Assembly (NCBI RefSeq): GCF_018130145.1
Contig: NZ_JAFCMB010000026.1
Coordinates: forward strand, 17,513 to 81,512
DNA length: 64,000 nucleotides
Direction of reading: 5' to 3'
Origin: Bradyrhizobium sp. AUGA SZCCT0176
GTDB lineage: Bacteria; Pseudomonadota; Alphaproteobacteria; Rhizobiales; Xanthobacteraceae
Both the position numbers and the translations under genes were made by a program. Of this stretch, positions 51,113-59,664 are shown one piece after another. A model generated the notes under the pieces. That model was not told where the DNA came from, did no database searches, and saw only the letters and a program-made list of their open reading frames with translations. Numbering within the stretch: position 1 is the stretch's first letter; each line of letters begins with the position of its first letter.

Positions 51113-52180
51113 ATGACCCCGCTATCCACAGGGCTGGGCGGACTGTGGAGAACTCCCGAAACCCGCACCCATTCCGGCCGTATCTCGTTGGTGCCAAAGA
51201 TCATTCGGATATTTTCAATGGTGGTAGCGATTGTCGTGGCTGCGCTGGCGATCCTGGCGTTGGTCACGCAGGGTGGGGTGTGGCTGACGCAGCGGGCCCA
51301 TCCCGCCCAGGGCAGGATGGTCGAGGTTGCCGGCGCGACCCTTCATATTGTCGATATCGGCCCGCGCGATCCGGCCAGCCCTCCGATCGTGATGCTGCAT
51401 GGCGCCAGTTCAAATCTCGAGGTGATGCGGCAGCCGGTGGGTGAGCGGCTTGCGAAAAGCCATCGGGTGATCCTGATCGATCGTCCGGGTCACGGCTGGA
51501 GCACGCGCGCCAATCTTGAGGACTCAACGCCCGAAATTCAGGGACGGATGATTGACGAGGCGCTGGCCAGGCTCGGCATCGGGCGTTCGATCTTGGTGGT
51601 GCATTCCTGGGCGGGCGCGCTCGGCGCGCGCATGGCGCTGGATTATCCGGAGCGCGTCGCCGGCATGGTGATGTTGGCACCGGTGGCCTATCCGTGGCCG
51701 GGCGGCGTCGGACGCTACAACAGGATCGTCGCGACGCCGGTGATCGGCCCGTTGCTGGCCTATACGATTACGCTGCCGCTCGGCAAACTCCTGATCAGTT
51801 CCGGCGTCCGCGGCGTGTTTTCGCCGCAAGCGGTCCCGGACGAATATGTCGAAAACACCGCAAGCTCGCTGCTGCTGCGCCCGCGCGAGTTTCTCGCCAA
51901 TGCGCGCGATCTGGTGACGCTGAAGGCGGCCGTCGCCGAGCAGTCGCCACGCTATGCCAGTATTAAAGCGCCGATCACGATCATATCAGGCGATATCGAC
52001 AAGACGGTGTCGACCAACATCCATTCGCGGCCGCTGGCGGCTACTGCGCCGGGCGTCAAATTAATCGTGCTGCCCGGCCTCGGTCACATGGTGCAGAACG
52101 CGGTGCCTGATCTCGTGATCTCCGAGATCGAAGCGATGATAGGCAGAATGGCGCAGAACACGGCCGCCGCAGCGAACTAA
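51113..52180 (+). CDS. Alpha/beta hydrolase with N-terminal membrane anchor
   Basis: A 355-residue alpha/beta hydrolase. A hydrophobic helix (MVVAIVVAALAILALVTQGG, near residue 36) anchors it or serves as a signal. The hydrolase core has IVMLHGASSNLEVM (oxyanion, near 92), LIDRPGHGWS (near 120), VVHSWAGALGARMAL (nucleophile Ser, near 163), and GLGHMVQNA (His near 325). GDIDKTVS gives the acid. The start is uncertain: ATG 51113 gives 33 extra residues; GTG 51191 starts just before the helix. Family members include lipases, haloalkane dehalogenases and C-C hydrolases. Confidence 0.88.
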   Translation: MTPLSTGLGGLWRTPETRTHSGRISLVPKIIRIFSMVVAIVVAALAILALVTQGGVWLTQRAHPAQGRMVEVAGATLHIVDIGPRDPASPPIVMLHGASSNLEVMRQPVGERLAKSHRVILIDRPGHGWSTRANLEDSTPEIQGRMIDEALARLGIGRSILVVHSWAGALGARMALDYPERVAGMVMLAPVAYPWPGGVGRYNRIVATPVIGPLLAYTITLPLGKLLISSGVRGVFSPQAVPDEYVENTASSLLLRPREFLANARDLVTLKAAVAEQSPRYASIKAPITIISGDIDKTVSTNIHSRPLAATAPGVKLIVLPGLGHMVQNAVPDLVISEIEAMIGRMAQNTAAAAN

Positions 52181-52305
52181 AGCGTTTGGGAGCGAGCATG
52201 CCCTGGACCTGATCCGGGGGCGGATAGCGGGTTGCGTCTAGAAAACGCGTCAAACCAGAGGCGGGAGCTTCGGCTCTGTTTGAATGAGAACCGAAGCTCT
52301 GGAAT
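52179..52305 (+). repeat. Dispersed repeat, long form (copy 4), with hairpin
   Basis: Opens AAAGCGTTTGGGAGCGAGC, includes CATGCCCTGGACCTGATCCG and GTCTAGAAAACGCGTCAAAC, and ends with GAGCTTCGG...CCGAAGCTC, a stem of 9 bp. It lies between the convergent hydrolase and cytochrome c genes. Confidence 0.8.
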
Positions 52306-52322
52306 GGCGATATTGGCAGCCG

Positions 52323-52715
52323 TTACTTGGTCTTGCCGTCCTTGTCGTATTGCACAAGGAACGCCCAGAGGTCGTTGGCCTCTTTCTCGTTCTTGATGCC
52401 GGCGAACACCATTTTGGTGCCGGGAATCTTCGCCTTCGGCTCCTTGATGTATTCGAGGAACACATCCTTGCCCCAGGTAATGCCGGAATTCTTGTTGGCC
52501 TCCGAATAGGAGTAGCCTGCCGTGGTGCCGGACTTGCGGCCGTCGAGCCCGTTCAACTCCGGCCCGACCTTGTTCTTGGCGCCTTCGCCGATCGCATGGC
52601 AGGCCATGCATTTGTTGAACGAGGATTTGCCGGCGGTGACGTCCTGCGCCAGCGCGCCCGACACGGCCATCAATGAGGTGACAACAACCAGCGTACCCAA
52701 GATCGGTGTTTTCAT
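52323..52715 (-). CDS. Class I cytochrome c (c2/c550 type)
   Basis: A 130-residue periplasmic cytochrome. The signal peptide ends near residue 23 (MAVSGALAQDV). One heme site is CMACH (near 36), with the Met ligand in GTKMVFAG (near 101) and the usual C-terminal LWAFLVQYDKDG. It fits the mitochondrial-type c2/c550 group that shuttles electrons to oxidases. ATG at 52715; the frame further upstream is unrelated. It is divergent from glcD by 228 nt. Confidence 0.92.
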   Translation of the reverse strand: MKTPILGTLVVVTSLMAVSGALAQDVTAGKSSFNKCMACHAIGEGAKNKVGPELNGLDGRKSGTTAGYSYSEANKNSGITWGKDVFLEYIKEPKAKIPGTKMVFAGIKNEKEANDLWAFLVQYDKDGKTK

Positions 52716-52943
52716 GTGGTGCTCTTCGTCTCTTTCCCTAGAGGTCGATTGCTTTTGGCAGGCTCGTTCCGATTGGACAAGCCACGAAACTTTGACAGGT
52801 TCCGGCATCGCAGGCTTGCCCGAGAGCGAACTCACGGTTTTGGGGGAAGGCAATCCGACATTGGTGTGGCCTACCCAAATGCGCCCAGACGTGCTTGATT
52901 TACCGCGACAAATCGATAACGCGCTAGGCCCTGGAGGAAACGC

Positions 52944-54437
52944 ATGGCCATTATGATGCCGGCTTCCGATCAGGCCGTTCTGGATCGCCGCGACGCCATT
53001 GTGGCCGCCTTGCGGGGGATCGTGCCGGGTGAGGGCGTGATCGACAGCGCAGCCGAAATGCTGCCTTACGAGTCCGACGGCCTGATGGCCTATCGGCAGC
53101 CGCCGATGGTCGTGGTGTTGCCCGACACGACGGAGCAGGTCTCCAAAGTCCTGAAATATTGCTTCGAGCAGGGCATCAAGGTGGTGCCGCGCGGCTCCGG
53201 CACCTCGCTGTCCGGCGGCGCGCTGCCGCTGGCCGATGGCGTGCTGCTGGGCCTTGGCAAATTCAAGCGGATCCGCGAGATCGATTTCGACAACCGCGTG
53301 GTGGTGACCGAACCCGGCGTGACCAATCTCGCCATCAGCCAGGCGGTGGCGCATGCCGGGTTCTATTACGCGCCCGATCCCTCATCGCAGATCGCCTGTT
53401 CGATCGGCGGCAATGTCGCGGAAAATTCCGGCGGCGTGCACTGCCTGAAATACGGCATGACCACCAACAACGTGCTGGGCTGCGAAATCGTGCTGATGTC
53501 AGGGGAAATCCTGCGCATCGGCGGCAAGTCGGCCGAGAACGCAGGCTACGACCTGATGGGGATCATCACCGGCTCCGAGGGCCTGCTTGGCGTCATCACC
53601 GAGATCACGGTGCGGATCCTGCAGAAGCCGGAAACCGCCCGCGCGCTGATGGTCGGCTTCGCCGAGGTCGAGGCCGCCGGCGAATGCGTGGCCCGCATCA
53701 TCGGCGCCGGCATCATCCCGGGCGGCATGGAGATGATGGACAAACCGGCGATCCACGCCGCCGAAGCCTTCGTCCATGCCGGCTACCCGCTCGATGTCGA
53801 GGCGCTCTTGATCATCGAACTCGATGGTCCCGGCGTCGAAGTCGATGAACTGATCGGCCGCGTCGAGGCCATCGCCAAAGGCTGCGGCTCCACCACGTTG
53901 CAGATTTCCACGTCTGAAGCCGAGCGCAACCTGTTCTGGGCCGGCCGCAAGGCGGCGTTTCCGGCCGTGGGCCGGATTTCCCCTGATTATCTCTGCATGG
54001 ACGGCACCATTCCGCGCGGCGCGCTGCCCAAGGCGCTGGCGCGCATCCGCGACCTCTCGGCCAAATACGACCTGCGCGTCGCCAATGTGTTTCATGCCGG
54101 CGACGGCAATCTGCATCCTTTGATCCTCTACGATGCCAACCAGCCCGGCGAGATGGAGCGGGCCGAGGCGTTCGGCGCCGATATCCTGCGCTGCTGCGTC
54201 GAACTCGGCGGTGTGCTCACCGGCGAGCACGGCGTCGGCATCGAAAAACGCGACCTGATGCCGGAAATGTTCAGCGAGATCGACCTCAACCAGCAGCAGC
54301 GGCTGAAATGCGCGTTCGACGCCCAGGGCCTGCTCAATCCGGGCAAGGTGTTTCCGACCCTGCATCGCTGCGCCGAGCTCGGCCGCGTGCACGTGCACGG
54401 AGGCCGGCTGGCGTTTCCCGAATTGCCGCGGTTTTGA
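52944..54437 (+). CDS. glcD: Glycolate oxidase, FAD-binding subunit GlcD
   Basis: A 497-residue flavoprotein of the FAD-linked oxidase C family, oxidising glycolate (or D-lactate) to glyoxylate with GlcE and GlcF. The FAD domain has VVPRGSGTSLSGGALPL (near residue 80) and PSSQIACSIGGNVAENSGG (near 148). The C-terminal domain has VFHAGDGNLHPLILYD (near 380) and TGEHGVGIEKRDL (near 430), with the conserved His. GGAGG lies before the ATG. It leads glcD-glcE-glcF, with a clover-leaf repeat between glcD and glcE. Confidence 0.95.
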   Translation: MAIMMPASDQAVLDRRDAIVAALRGIVPGEGVIDSAAEMLPYESDGLMAYRQPPMVVVLPDTTEQVSKVLKYCFEQGIKVVPRGSGTSLSGGALPLADGVLLGLGKFKRIREIDFDNRVVVTEPGVTNLAISQAVAHAGFYYAPDPSSQIACSIGGNVAENSGGVHCLKYGMTTNNVLGCEIVLMSGEILRIGGKSAENAGYDLMGIITGSEGLLGVITEITVRILQKPETARALMVGFAEVEAAGECVARIIGAGIIPGGMEMMDKPAIHAAEAFVHAGYPLDVEALLIIELDGPGVEVDELIGRVEAIAKGCGSTTLQISTSEAERNLFWAGRKAAFPAVGRISPDYLCMDGTIPRGALPKALARIRDLSAKYDLRVANVFHAGDGNLHPLILYDANQPGEMERAEAFGADILRCCVELGGVLTGEHGVGIEKRDLMPEMFSEIDLNQQQRLKCAFDAQGLLNPGKVFPTLHRCAELGRVHVHGGRLAFPELPRF

Positions 54438-54464
54438 AGAATGAGGCTCACCCATTTTTCGGTC

Positions 54465-54563
54465 GTCATACCCCGTGCAGGCGGGGTATCCAGTATTCCG
54501 CGCCGTCAGTGCATGGCCGCGGTGCTTGCGATTACTGGATCGTCCGCCTTCGCGGACGATGAC
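54465..54563. repeat. Clover-leaf palindromic element (GTCAT...ATGAC), copy 2
   Basis: 99 nt bounded by GTCAT (54465-54469) and ATGAC (54559-54563), with inner stem ATCCAGTA (54488-54495) and TACTGGAT (54533-54540). Side hairpins are TACCCCG/CGGGGTA and CGTCCGC/GCGGACG. It lies within the glcD-glcE gap, so it interrupts but does not break the operon. Confidence 0.88.
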
Positions 54564-54586
54564 AACAAGAAGCAGATGTTGGCACC

Positions 54587-55825
54587 GTGGACACTTTGAA
54601 AGTACGTGACGCCAAGGACGTCGAGCAGGTGGTGCGGGCGGCGATCGCCAGCGAGCAGCCGCTGGAGATCATCGGCCATGGCTCCCGGCGCCTGGCCGGC
54701 CAGCCGATGGCGACCAATGCCCTGCTTGAGCTGTCGGCGCTGAACGCAGTCACCGCCTATGAGCCGAACGAGCTGATCATCACGGTCCAGGCAGGGGCGC
54801 CGCTTGCCGATGTGCTGTCGCTGATCGACAGCAAGAACCAGCAATTCGCGTTCGAACCGATGGACACCTCGGCGCTGCTCGGTGTCTCCGGCTCCGGCAC
54901 CATCGGCGGCATGATCGGCGCAGGCCTTGCCGGCCCGCGCCGCATCAGGGCCGGCGGCGCCCGCGACCACCTCTTGGGGGCGCATGCGGTGTCCGGCTTC
55001 GGCGACAGTTTCAAAACCGGCGGGCGGGTGGTGAAGAACGTCACCGGTTACGATCTCTGCAAATTGCTGGCGGGGTCGTGGGGCACGCTGGCGGTCATGA
55101 CCGAAGTGACGTTGAAGGTGATGCCGAAACCCGAAAGCGAACGCACGCTGGTGCTGCGCGGGCTCGACGATGTCACCGCCAACCGGGCGATGACGGCGGC
55201 ACTGGGCTCGCCCTACGACGTGTCGGGTGCGGCGCATCTGCCGTATCAGGCGTTCCGGCCCGCGGCCGGCGCCTTGGCCGGGCTCGGAGCGCCGGGGCAG
55301 GCGACGACCCTGCTGCGGCTCGAAGGCATCGCGGCTTCCGCCGCCGACCGCGCCAGCTCGCTCGGCAAGGCGCTGGCGCCGTTCGGCGCCGTGGAGGTCC
55401 TGCAAGACGCTGTTTCGGCCGCGATCTGGAGTTCGATCCGCGATGTCCTGCCGTTTGCCGCCCAAGGTGCGCTGGGGGCGTGGCCGGTGTGGCGGATCGT
55501 GTGTCCGCCGGCTTCCGGCGGCGCGCTCGGGCAGCAGCTTTCGCGCGACACCGGCGGCGACGTGATCTACGATTGGGGCGGCGGCCTGATCTGGGCGGCG
55601 TTGCCGCCCAAGCCGGACGCGCAGGCGGCCCTGCTGCGTGCGCGCGTCGATGCCGCCGGCGGCCATGCGATGCTGGTCCGGGCGTCCGAACTGGTGCGGC
55701 GCAATGTCGACGTGTTCCATCCGCAATCCGGCGGCGTGGCTGCCTTGAGCGAGCGCGTCCGCCTGAGCTTCGATCCCAAGAACATCCTCAACCGGGGCCG
55801 CTTGCTGCGGGCGGTCGCGACATGA
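54587..55825 (+). CDS. glcE: Glycolate oxidase, FAD-binding subunit GlcE
   Basis: A 412-residue FAD-binding protein, shorter than GlcD. The FAD site shows HGSRRLAGQPMATNALLELS (near residue 25), TSALLGVSGSGTIGGMIGAG (near 95), and the run GRVVKNVTGYDLCKLLAGSW (near 147), which is diagnostic of GlcE. The start is a GTG and is set off from glcD by a repeat. The stop overlaps the glcF start as ATGA. It forms the membrane-associated complex with GlcD and GlcF. Confidence 0.94.
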   Translation: MDTLKVRDAKDVEQVVRAAIASEQPLEIIGHGSRRLAGQPMATNALLELSALNAVTAYEPNELIITVQAGAPLADVLSLIDSKNQQFAFEPMDTSALLGVSGSGTIGGMIGAGLAGPRRIRAGGARDHLLGAHAVSGFGDSFKTGGRVVKNVTGYDLCKLLAGSWGTLAVMTEVTLKVMPKPESERTLVLRGLDDVTANRAMTAALGSPYDVSGAAHLPYQAFRPAAGALAGLGAPGQATTLLRLEGIAASAADRASSLGKALAPFGAVEVLQDAVSAAIWSSIRDVLPFAAQGALGAWPVWRIVCPPASGGALGQQLSRDTGGDVIYDWGGGLIWAALPPKPDAQAALLRARVDAAGGHAMLVRASELVRRNVDVFHPQSGGVAALSERVRLSFDPKNILNRGRLLRAVAT

Positions 55826-57168
55826 AAACCGAATTCTCACTCGCTCAACTGGCCGACCCTGACATCGCTGAAGCCGACAAGATCCTGCGCGCCTGCGTGC
55901 ATTGCGGGTTCTGCACCGCGACCTGTCCGACTTACGTGCTGCTCGGCGACGAACTCGATAGCCCGCGTGGCCGGATCTATCTCATCAAGGAGATGCTGGA
56001 GAAGGGCCGCCCGCCGACCAAGGAGGTGGTCAAGCATATCGACCGCTGCCTGTCCTGCCTCGCCTGCATGACGACCTGCCCATCGGGCGTGAACTACATG
56101 CACCTGGTCGATCAGGCGCGGGTCAGGATCGAGCGGGATTATTCCAGGCCGCTGGGCGAGCGGGCCTTGCGCGCGGTGCTGGCCTTTGTGCTGCCGCGGC
56201 CGGGTCTGTTCCGCGCCAGCATGATCATGGCGCGGCTGGGCCGACCGTTCGCTGGCCTGTTGCCGACACCGAAGACCGCACCGCCGACACCCACCCTGCT
56301 GCGGCGGATCAAGGCGATGCTGGCGCTCGCGCCCGGCAGCCTGCCGGCGCCGGGACCTGCCGCCGGCAGCGTTTTCCCGGCCATTGGCGACAGGCGGGGG
56401 CGGGTCGCGCTGCTGCAGGGCTGTGCCCAGCAGGTGCTGGCGCCGCGCATCAACCAGGCCGCCATCAATCTCCTGACGCGCCACGGCATCGAGGTGGTGC
56501 TGGTTAGGGACGAACAATGCTGTGGCGCGCTCACTCATCACCTCGGGCAGGACGGCGACGCACTGGCGCGCGCCCGCGCCAACGTCACGGTCTGGCAAAG
56601 CGAAGCGGAACAAGGTGGCCTCGACGCCATCCTGGTGACGGCGTCGGGCTGCGGCACGGTCATCAAGGACTATGGTTTCATGCTGCGCGAGGACCGCGAA
56701 TTCGCCGGCCCTGCTGCACGGATATCCGCGCTGACAAAGGATATCACCGAGTATCTCGCCGGCATCGATCTGCATCCATCGAGCCAGCAAGGCGACGTCA
56801 CCATCGCCTATCACTCGGCTTGTTCGCTGCAGCACGGACAGAAAATCACGCACGCGCCGAAAGAATTGCTTTCCAAGAATGGATTCGTGGTGAAAGATGT
56901 ACCCGAGAGCCATTTGTGTTGCGGTTCGGCGGGGACCTACAACATTCTCCAGCCTGACATTGCGAGCAGATTGCGCGATCGCAAGATCGCCAATATTGCG
57001 ACAGTCAAACCGGACATGATCGCTGCGGGCAATATTGGGTGCATGGTGCAGATTGCCGGCGGTACGTCAGTTCCTGTGGTGCACACGATTGAGCTTCTCG
57101 ATTGGGCGACAGGAGGTCCAAAACCTGAGTTGAAGGGGCCTGGACTGACAAGGCCGGCGTTGAACTAA
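55822..57168 (+). CDS. glcF: Glycolate oxidase, iron-sulfur subunit GlcF
   Basis: A 448-residue iron-sulfur protein. Two 4Fe-4S motifs lie near the N-terminus: CVHCGFCTATCP (near residue 23) and CLSCLACMTTCP (near 75). Two CCG domains follow, with LQGCAQQVLAPRIN and RDEQCCGALTHHLG (near 230), then YHSACSLQHGQKI and ESHLCCGSAGTYN (near 365). It passes electrons from GlcDE to the quinone pool. The ATG overlaps the glcE stop by 4 nt, so translation is coupled. All Cys are present. Confidence 0.95.
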   Translation: MKTEFSLAQLADPDIAEADKILRACVHCGFCTATCPTYVLLGDELDSPRGRIYLIKEMLEKGRPPTKEVVKHIDRCLSCLACMTTCPSGVNYMHLVDQARVRIERDYSRPLGERALRAVLAFVLPRPGLFRASMIMARLGRPFAGLLPTPKTAPPTPTLLRRIKAMLALAPGSLPAPGPAAGSVFPAIGDRRGRVALLQGCAQQVLAPRINQAAINLLTRHGIEVVLVRDEQCCGALTHHLGQDGDALARARANVTVWQSEAEQGGLDAILVTASGCGTVIKDYGFMLREDREFAGPAARISALTKDITEYLAGIDLHPSSQQGDVTIAYHSACSLQHGQKITHAPKELLSKNGFVVKDVPESHLCCGSAGTYNILQPDIASRLRDRKIANIATVKPDMIAAGNIGCMVQIAGGTSVPVVHTIELLDWATGGPKPELKGPGLTRPALN

Positions 57169-57228
57169 TCGATCGGCCGACTATTCGAGCGCTCGACTGA
57201 CACGACCAGCGGCAACAGGAGGACCACG

Positions 57229-57642
57229 ATGGCTAAAGCGAAGAAGAGCAAGAAAAGCAAGAAGGCTAAAAAGGCCAAGAAGGCGGTAGCGGCGAAGAAG
57301 AAATCCGCGAAGAAGTCGTCGAAGAAGGCCGCCAAGAAGTCGGCAAAGAAATCGGCCAAGAAGGCTTCGAAGAAGAGCGCAAAGAAATCCGCCAAGAAGG
57401 CAGCGCCCAAGAAGGCTGCCAAGAAAGCCGCGAAGAAATCCGCCAAGAAAGCTGTGGCGAAGAGCCCGGCGAAGAAAAAGAAAGCCGCCGCCAAGCCTGC
57501 CGCGTCCAAGCCGGCAGCCCCGGTGGCGGCTCCGGCGCCAGAGCCCGAAGCTGCGCCCGCTCCGAGCTGGGCAACGCCGAGTTCGGAGTCATCGACCCCG
57601 TCATGGGGCTCCGGCTCGTCCAATGGCGGCGATCAACACTAG
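57229..57642 (+). CDS. Lysine/alanine-rich histone H1-like protein
   Basis: A 137-residue protein of very low complexity. Residues 1 to about 95 are repeats of AKKSAKK/AAKKS type, giving a strong positive charge like eukaryotic histone H1 tails and bacterial H1-like (HctB/AlgP type) proteins. The C-terminal 40 residues change to Pro/Ala/Ser (PAPEPEAAPAPSWATPSSES). AGGAGG precedes the ATG. A clear terminator follows at 57676. It probably binds DNA. Repeat slippage could change its length. Confidence 0.85.
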   Translation: MAKAKKSKKSKKAKKAKKAVAAKKKSAKKSSKKAAKKSAKKSAKKASKKSAKKSAKKAAPKKAAKKAAKKSAKKAVAKSPAKKKKAAAKPAASKPAAPVAAPAPEPEAAPAPSWATPSSESSTPSWGSGSSNGGDQH

Positions 57643-58043
57643 GTTGAACGCGGACCGTCAAGGTTGATCTATCGGAAAGCCGCAGCGTCCACCGCTGCGG
57701 CTTTTCTCTTGAGGCCGGCTGATCAATTTCACTACGGGATTCCACGGAGGCTGTTGATTCGGCCGCAGTTCAGGCAAGCGGACAGCTGACCCCTTGTTTT
57801 GCCGGTTCCAGATGTCGCCTGCCGGACACGAAGACCGCCAAACTTGTTGTGGGAATGCAACACCCGCAGACAACATTTTCCGAAACAGGCAGAACGCCTA
57901 AAAAGGCGGCAGATGATTGTCTTTTTTGCTTCACGCCCATGACGGCAGGTCCCAGATTGCCGTTGAGTTTGGTTGCAGTCGGTTATCGCTCGCCCTGGGG
58001 GGCCACCGGAACGGGACTGTTCTAGAAGGTGATGGGGATCGTC
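57643..58043. other. Spacer between H1-like gene and TorF-type porin gene
   Basis: About 400 nt. It holds the terminator of the H1-like gene at 57676-57710 and must hold the porin promoter, which I could not place with confidence. I see no further gene. Confidence 0.5.
57676..57710 (+). terminator. Rho-independent terminator of the H1-like gene
   Basis: AAAGCCGCAGCG, loop TCCAC, CGCTGCGGCTTT, a perfect 12-bp stem with a 5-nt loop followed by TCTCTT. It starts 34 nt after the stop. Confidence 0.9.
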
Positions 58044-59057
58044 ATGAAGAAACTGGCTTTGTTAGCAACGGCGCTGGCAATGGTATCGGGTTCGGCTCTC
58101 GCGGCAGACTTGCGTGTCAAGGCTGTGAAGGCCCCGCCGCCTGTCGCGTTCGATCCCTGGGATATCGCCTTCGGCGCCGGCATCACCAACGATTACATCT
58201 TCCGCGGCATCACCCAGTCTAACCACAAGCCGTCGGTCAACGCCTATTTCGAGCCGCGCTACAACGTCACCAAGGACTTCCAGCTGTACGTCGGCCTGGG
58301 CGCTGCGAGCATCTCGTTCCCCAACCGTGCAGCCGCTGAAGTCGACGCCTACGGCGGTGCCCGCCTGACGGTCGGCGCCTTTGCCTTCGATGTCGGCGCC
58401 TGGGGCTACATCTATCCGGGTGGAACCTGCCAATACGGTGGCGGCGCTGTCGCCGATTTCGCCGGCGTTCCGCTCAGCCCCGAATGCCAGGCTAACACCC
58501 TGCTCAATCTCAACGTGCTCAAGAAGGACGTCAGCTTCTTCGAGGTCTACGGCAAGGTGAACTACACCTTCAACGACAACTTCTCGCTGGGTGGCACCGC
58601 CTATTATACGCCGAGCTTCCTCAACAGCGGCGCCGAAGGCACCTATGCTTCGATCGTCGGCAAGGCGATCGCGCCGAGCGCCTGGTTCGGCACCAGCGGC
58701 CTCGGCATGTACATGTCGGGTGAGTTCGGCCGCCAGTGGCTGGGCACGTCGGACTCGTTCTACGGAACCGCAGTATTCCCGAACGGCATCAACTACGCCG
58801 ACTACAACACCTGGAATATCGGCATCGGCTTCACCTACAAGGTGTTCACGCTGGACTTCCGTTACTCCGACACCAACCTGTCGAAGGGCGATTGCAACGC
58901 TTTCACCAGCGACTTCACCGCTCGCGGCGAACTCAACGCCTTTACCGGAACCAACGTCACTGCGATCAATCCGTCCGGCGTGGGTTCGAACTGGTGCGGC
59001 GCAGCCGGCATCGTCAAGCTCTCGGCTGACCTGACCGCGCTGACCAACCTGAAGTAA
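58044..59057 (+). CDS. TorF-type putative porin
   Basis: A 337-residue outer-membrane beta-barrel candidate. The signal peptide ends near residue 22 (ALAMVSGSALAADLRVK). The next segment, DIAFGAGITNDYIFRGITQS, is the mark of the TorF family. Alternating strand pattern and aromatic ends are seen throughout. ATG 58044, the third in-frame Met/GTG codon here, begins the canonical signal MKKLALLATAL, with GGGGA five bases upstream. It is a single gene with a strong terminator at 59094-59130. It likely forms a channel for small solutes. Confidence 0.9.
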   Translation: MKKLALLATALAMVSGSALAADLRVKAVKAPPPVAFDPWDIAFGAGITNDYIFRGITQSNHKPSVNAYFEPRYNVTKDFQLYVGLGAASISFPNRAAAEVDAYGGARLTVGAFAFDVGAWGYIYPGGTCQYGGGAVADFAGVPLSPECQANTLLNLNVLKKDVSFFEVYGKVNYTFNDNFSLGGTAYYTPSFLNSGAEGTYASIVGKAIAPSAWFGTSGLGMYMSGEFGRQWLGTSDSFYGTAVFPNGINYADYNTWNIGIGFTYKVFTLDFRYSDTNLSKGDCNAFTSDFTARGELNAFTGTNVTAINPSGVGSNWCGAAGIVKLSADLTALTNLK

Positions 59058-59093
59058 GGCCTTTCTCTCGAAGACTTCCTTTCAAAGTCCTTT

Positions 59094-59130
59094 GGGGGCG
59101 GCAGAGCAATCTGCCGCCCCTTTGCTTTTG
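59094..59130 (+). terminator. Rho-independent terminator of the porin gene
   Basis: GGGGCGGCAGA, loop GCAA, TCTGCCGCCCC, a perfect 11-bp stem closed by a GNRA-type loop and followed by TTTGCTTTT. Confidence 0.93.
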
Positions 59131-59141
59131 GGGCGGCTCCG

Positions 59142-59651
59142 ATGAAATGGGATTGGCGGCGCACCGCGGGCGCGACCTCCCGCAACGATCACCGCAATGT
59201 TCTGGCGGGGATGGTCGCGGGCCTCGGCGGCGCGCTCGCGATCGGCGCCATGGAGTGGTTCTCGGTGGTCGCGCAATATCCGCTGGCGGTCATTCCGTTC
59301 GCGACCTCGATCGTGCTGGTGATCGGATCGCCGGACGCGGAGCCGGCGCAGCCGCGCGCGCTGATCGGCGGCCATGTCGTCAGCGCCCTGGTCGGCCTCG
59401 CCGTGCTGAAGTTGCTGGGTCCGCATGCCTGGGCCGCGGCCGCCGCGGTCGGCCTGTCCATTCTGGCGATGTATGTGACCGGTACTTTTCATCCGCCGGC
59501 GGGGATCAATCCGCTGCTGGTGGTTTCCGGCAATCTGCCCTGGACGTTTTTGTTCGTGCCGGTGCTGGCGGGCGCGGCGCTTCTGGCCGCGTTCGCGCTG
59601 GTCTGGCATCGCTGGATCCGCCGCCAGCCCTGGCCGCGGCGCTGGCTGTAG
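59142..59651 (+). CDS. HPP family membrane protein
   Basis: A 169-residue integral membrane protein with about four helices. The signature HPP is seen in YVTGTFHPPAGINPLLVVSG (near residue 117). The first helix region is NVLAGMVAGLGGALAIGAME and VLVIGSPDAEPAQPRALIGG is the second signature of the group, which includes nitrite transporters of chloroplasts and cyanobacteria. The RBS is weak. It is convergent with the ABC transporter gene, 13 nt apart. A transport role for a small anion is likely; substrate unknown. Confidence 0.88.
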   Translation: MKWDWRRTAGATSRNDHRNVLAGMVAGLGGALAIGAMEWFSVVAQYPLAVIPFATSIVLVIGSPDAEPAQPRALIGGHVVSALVGLAVLKLLGPHAWAAAAAVGLSILAMYVTGTFHPPAGINPLLVVSGNLPWTFLFVPVLAGAALLAAFALVWHRWIRRQPWPRRWL

Positions 59652-59664
59652 TCCGGGACGGCTA

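Noticed and set aside
24225..52305. CRISPR array
   Set aside because: The repeats are far apart, structured and not separated by spacers of even length; no cas genes are present.
54438..54586. Break in the glc operon as evidence of separate promoters
   Set aside because: The 149-nt gap is explained by the clover-leaf repeat insertion; no promoter is evident there.
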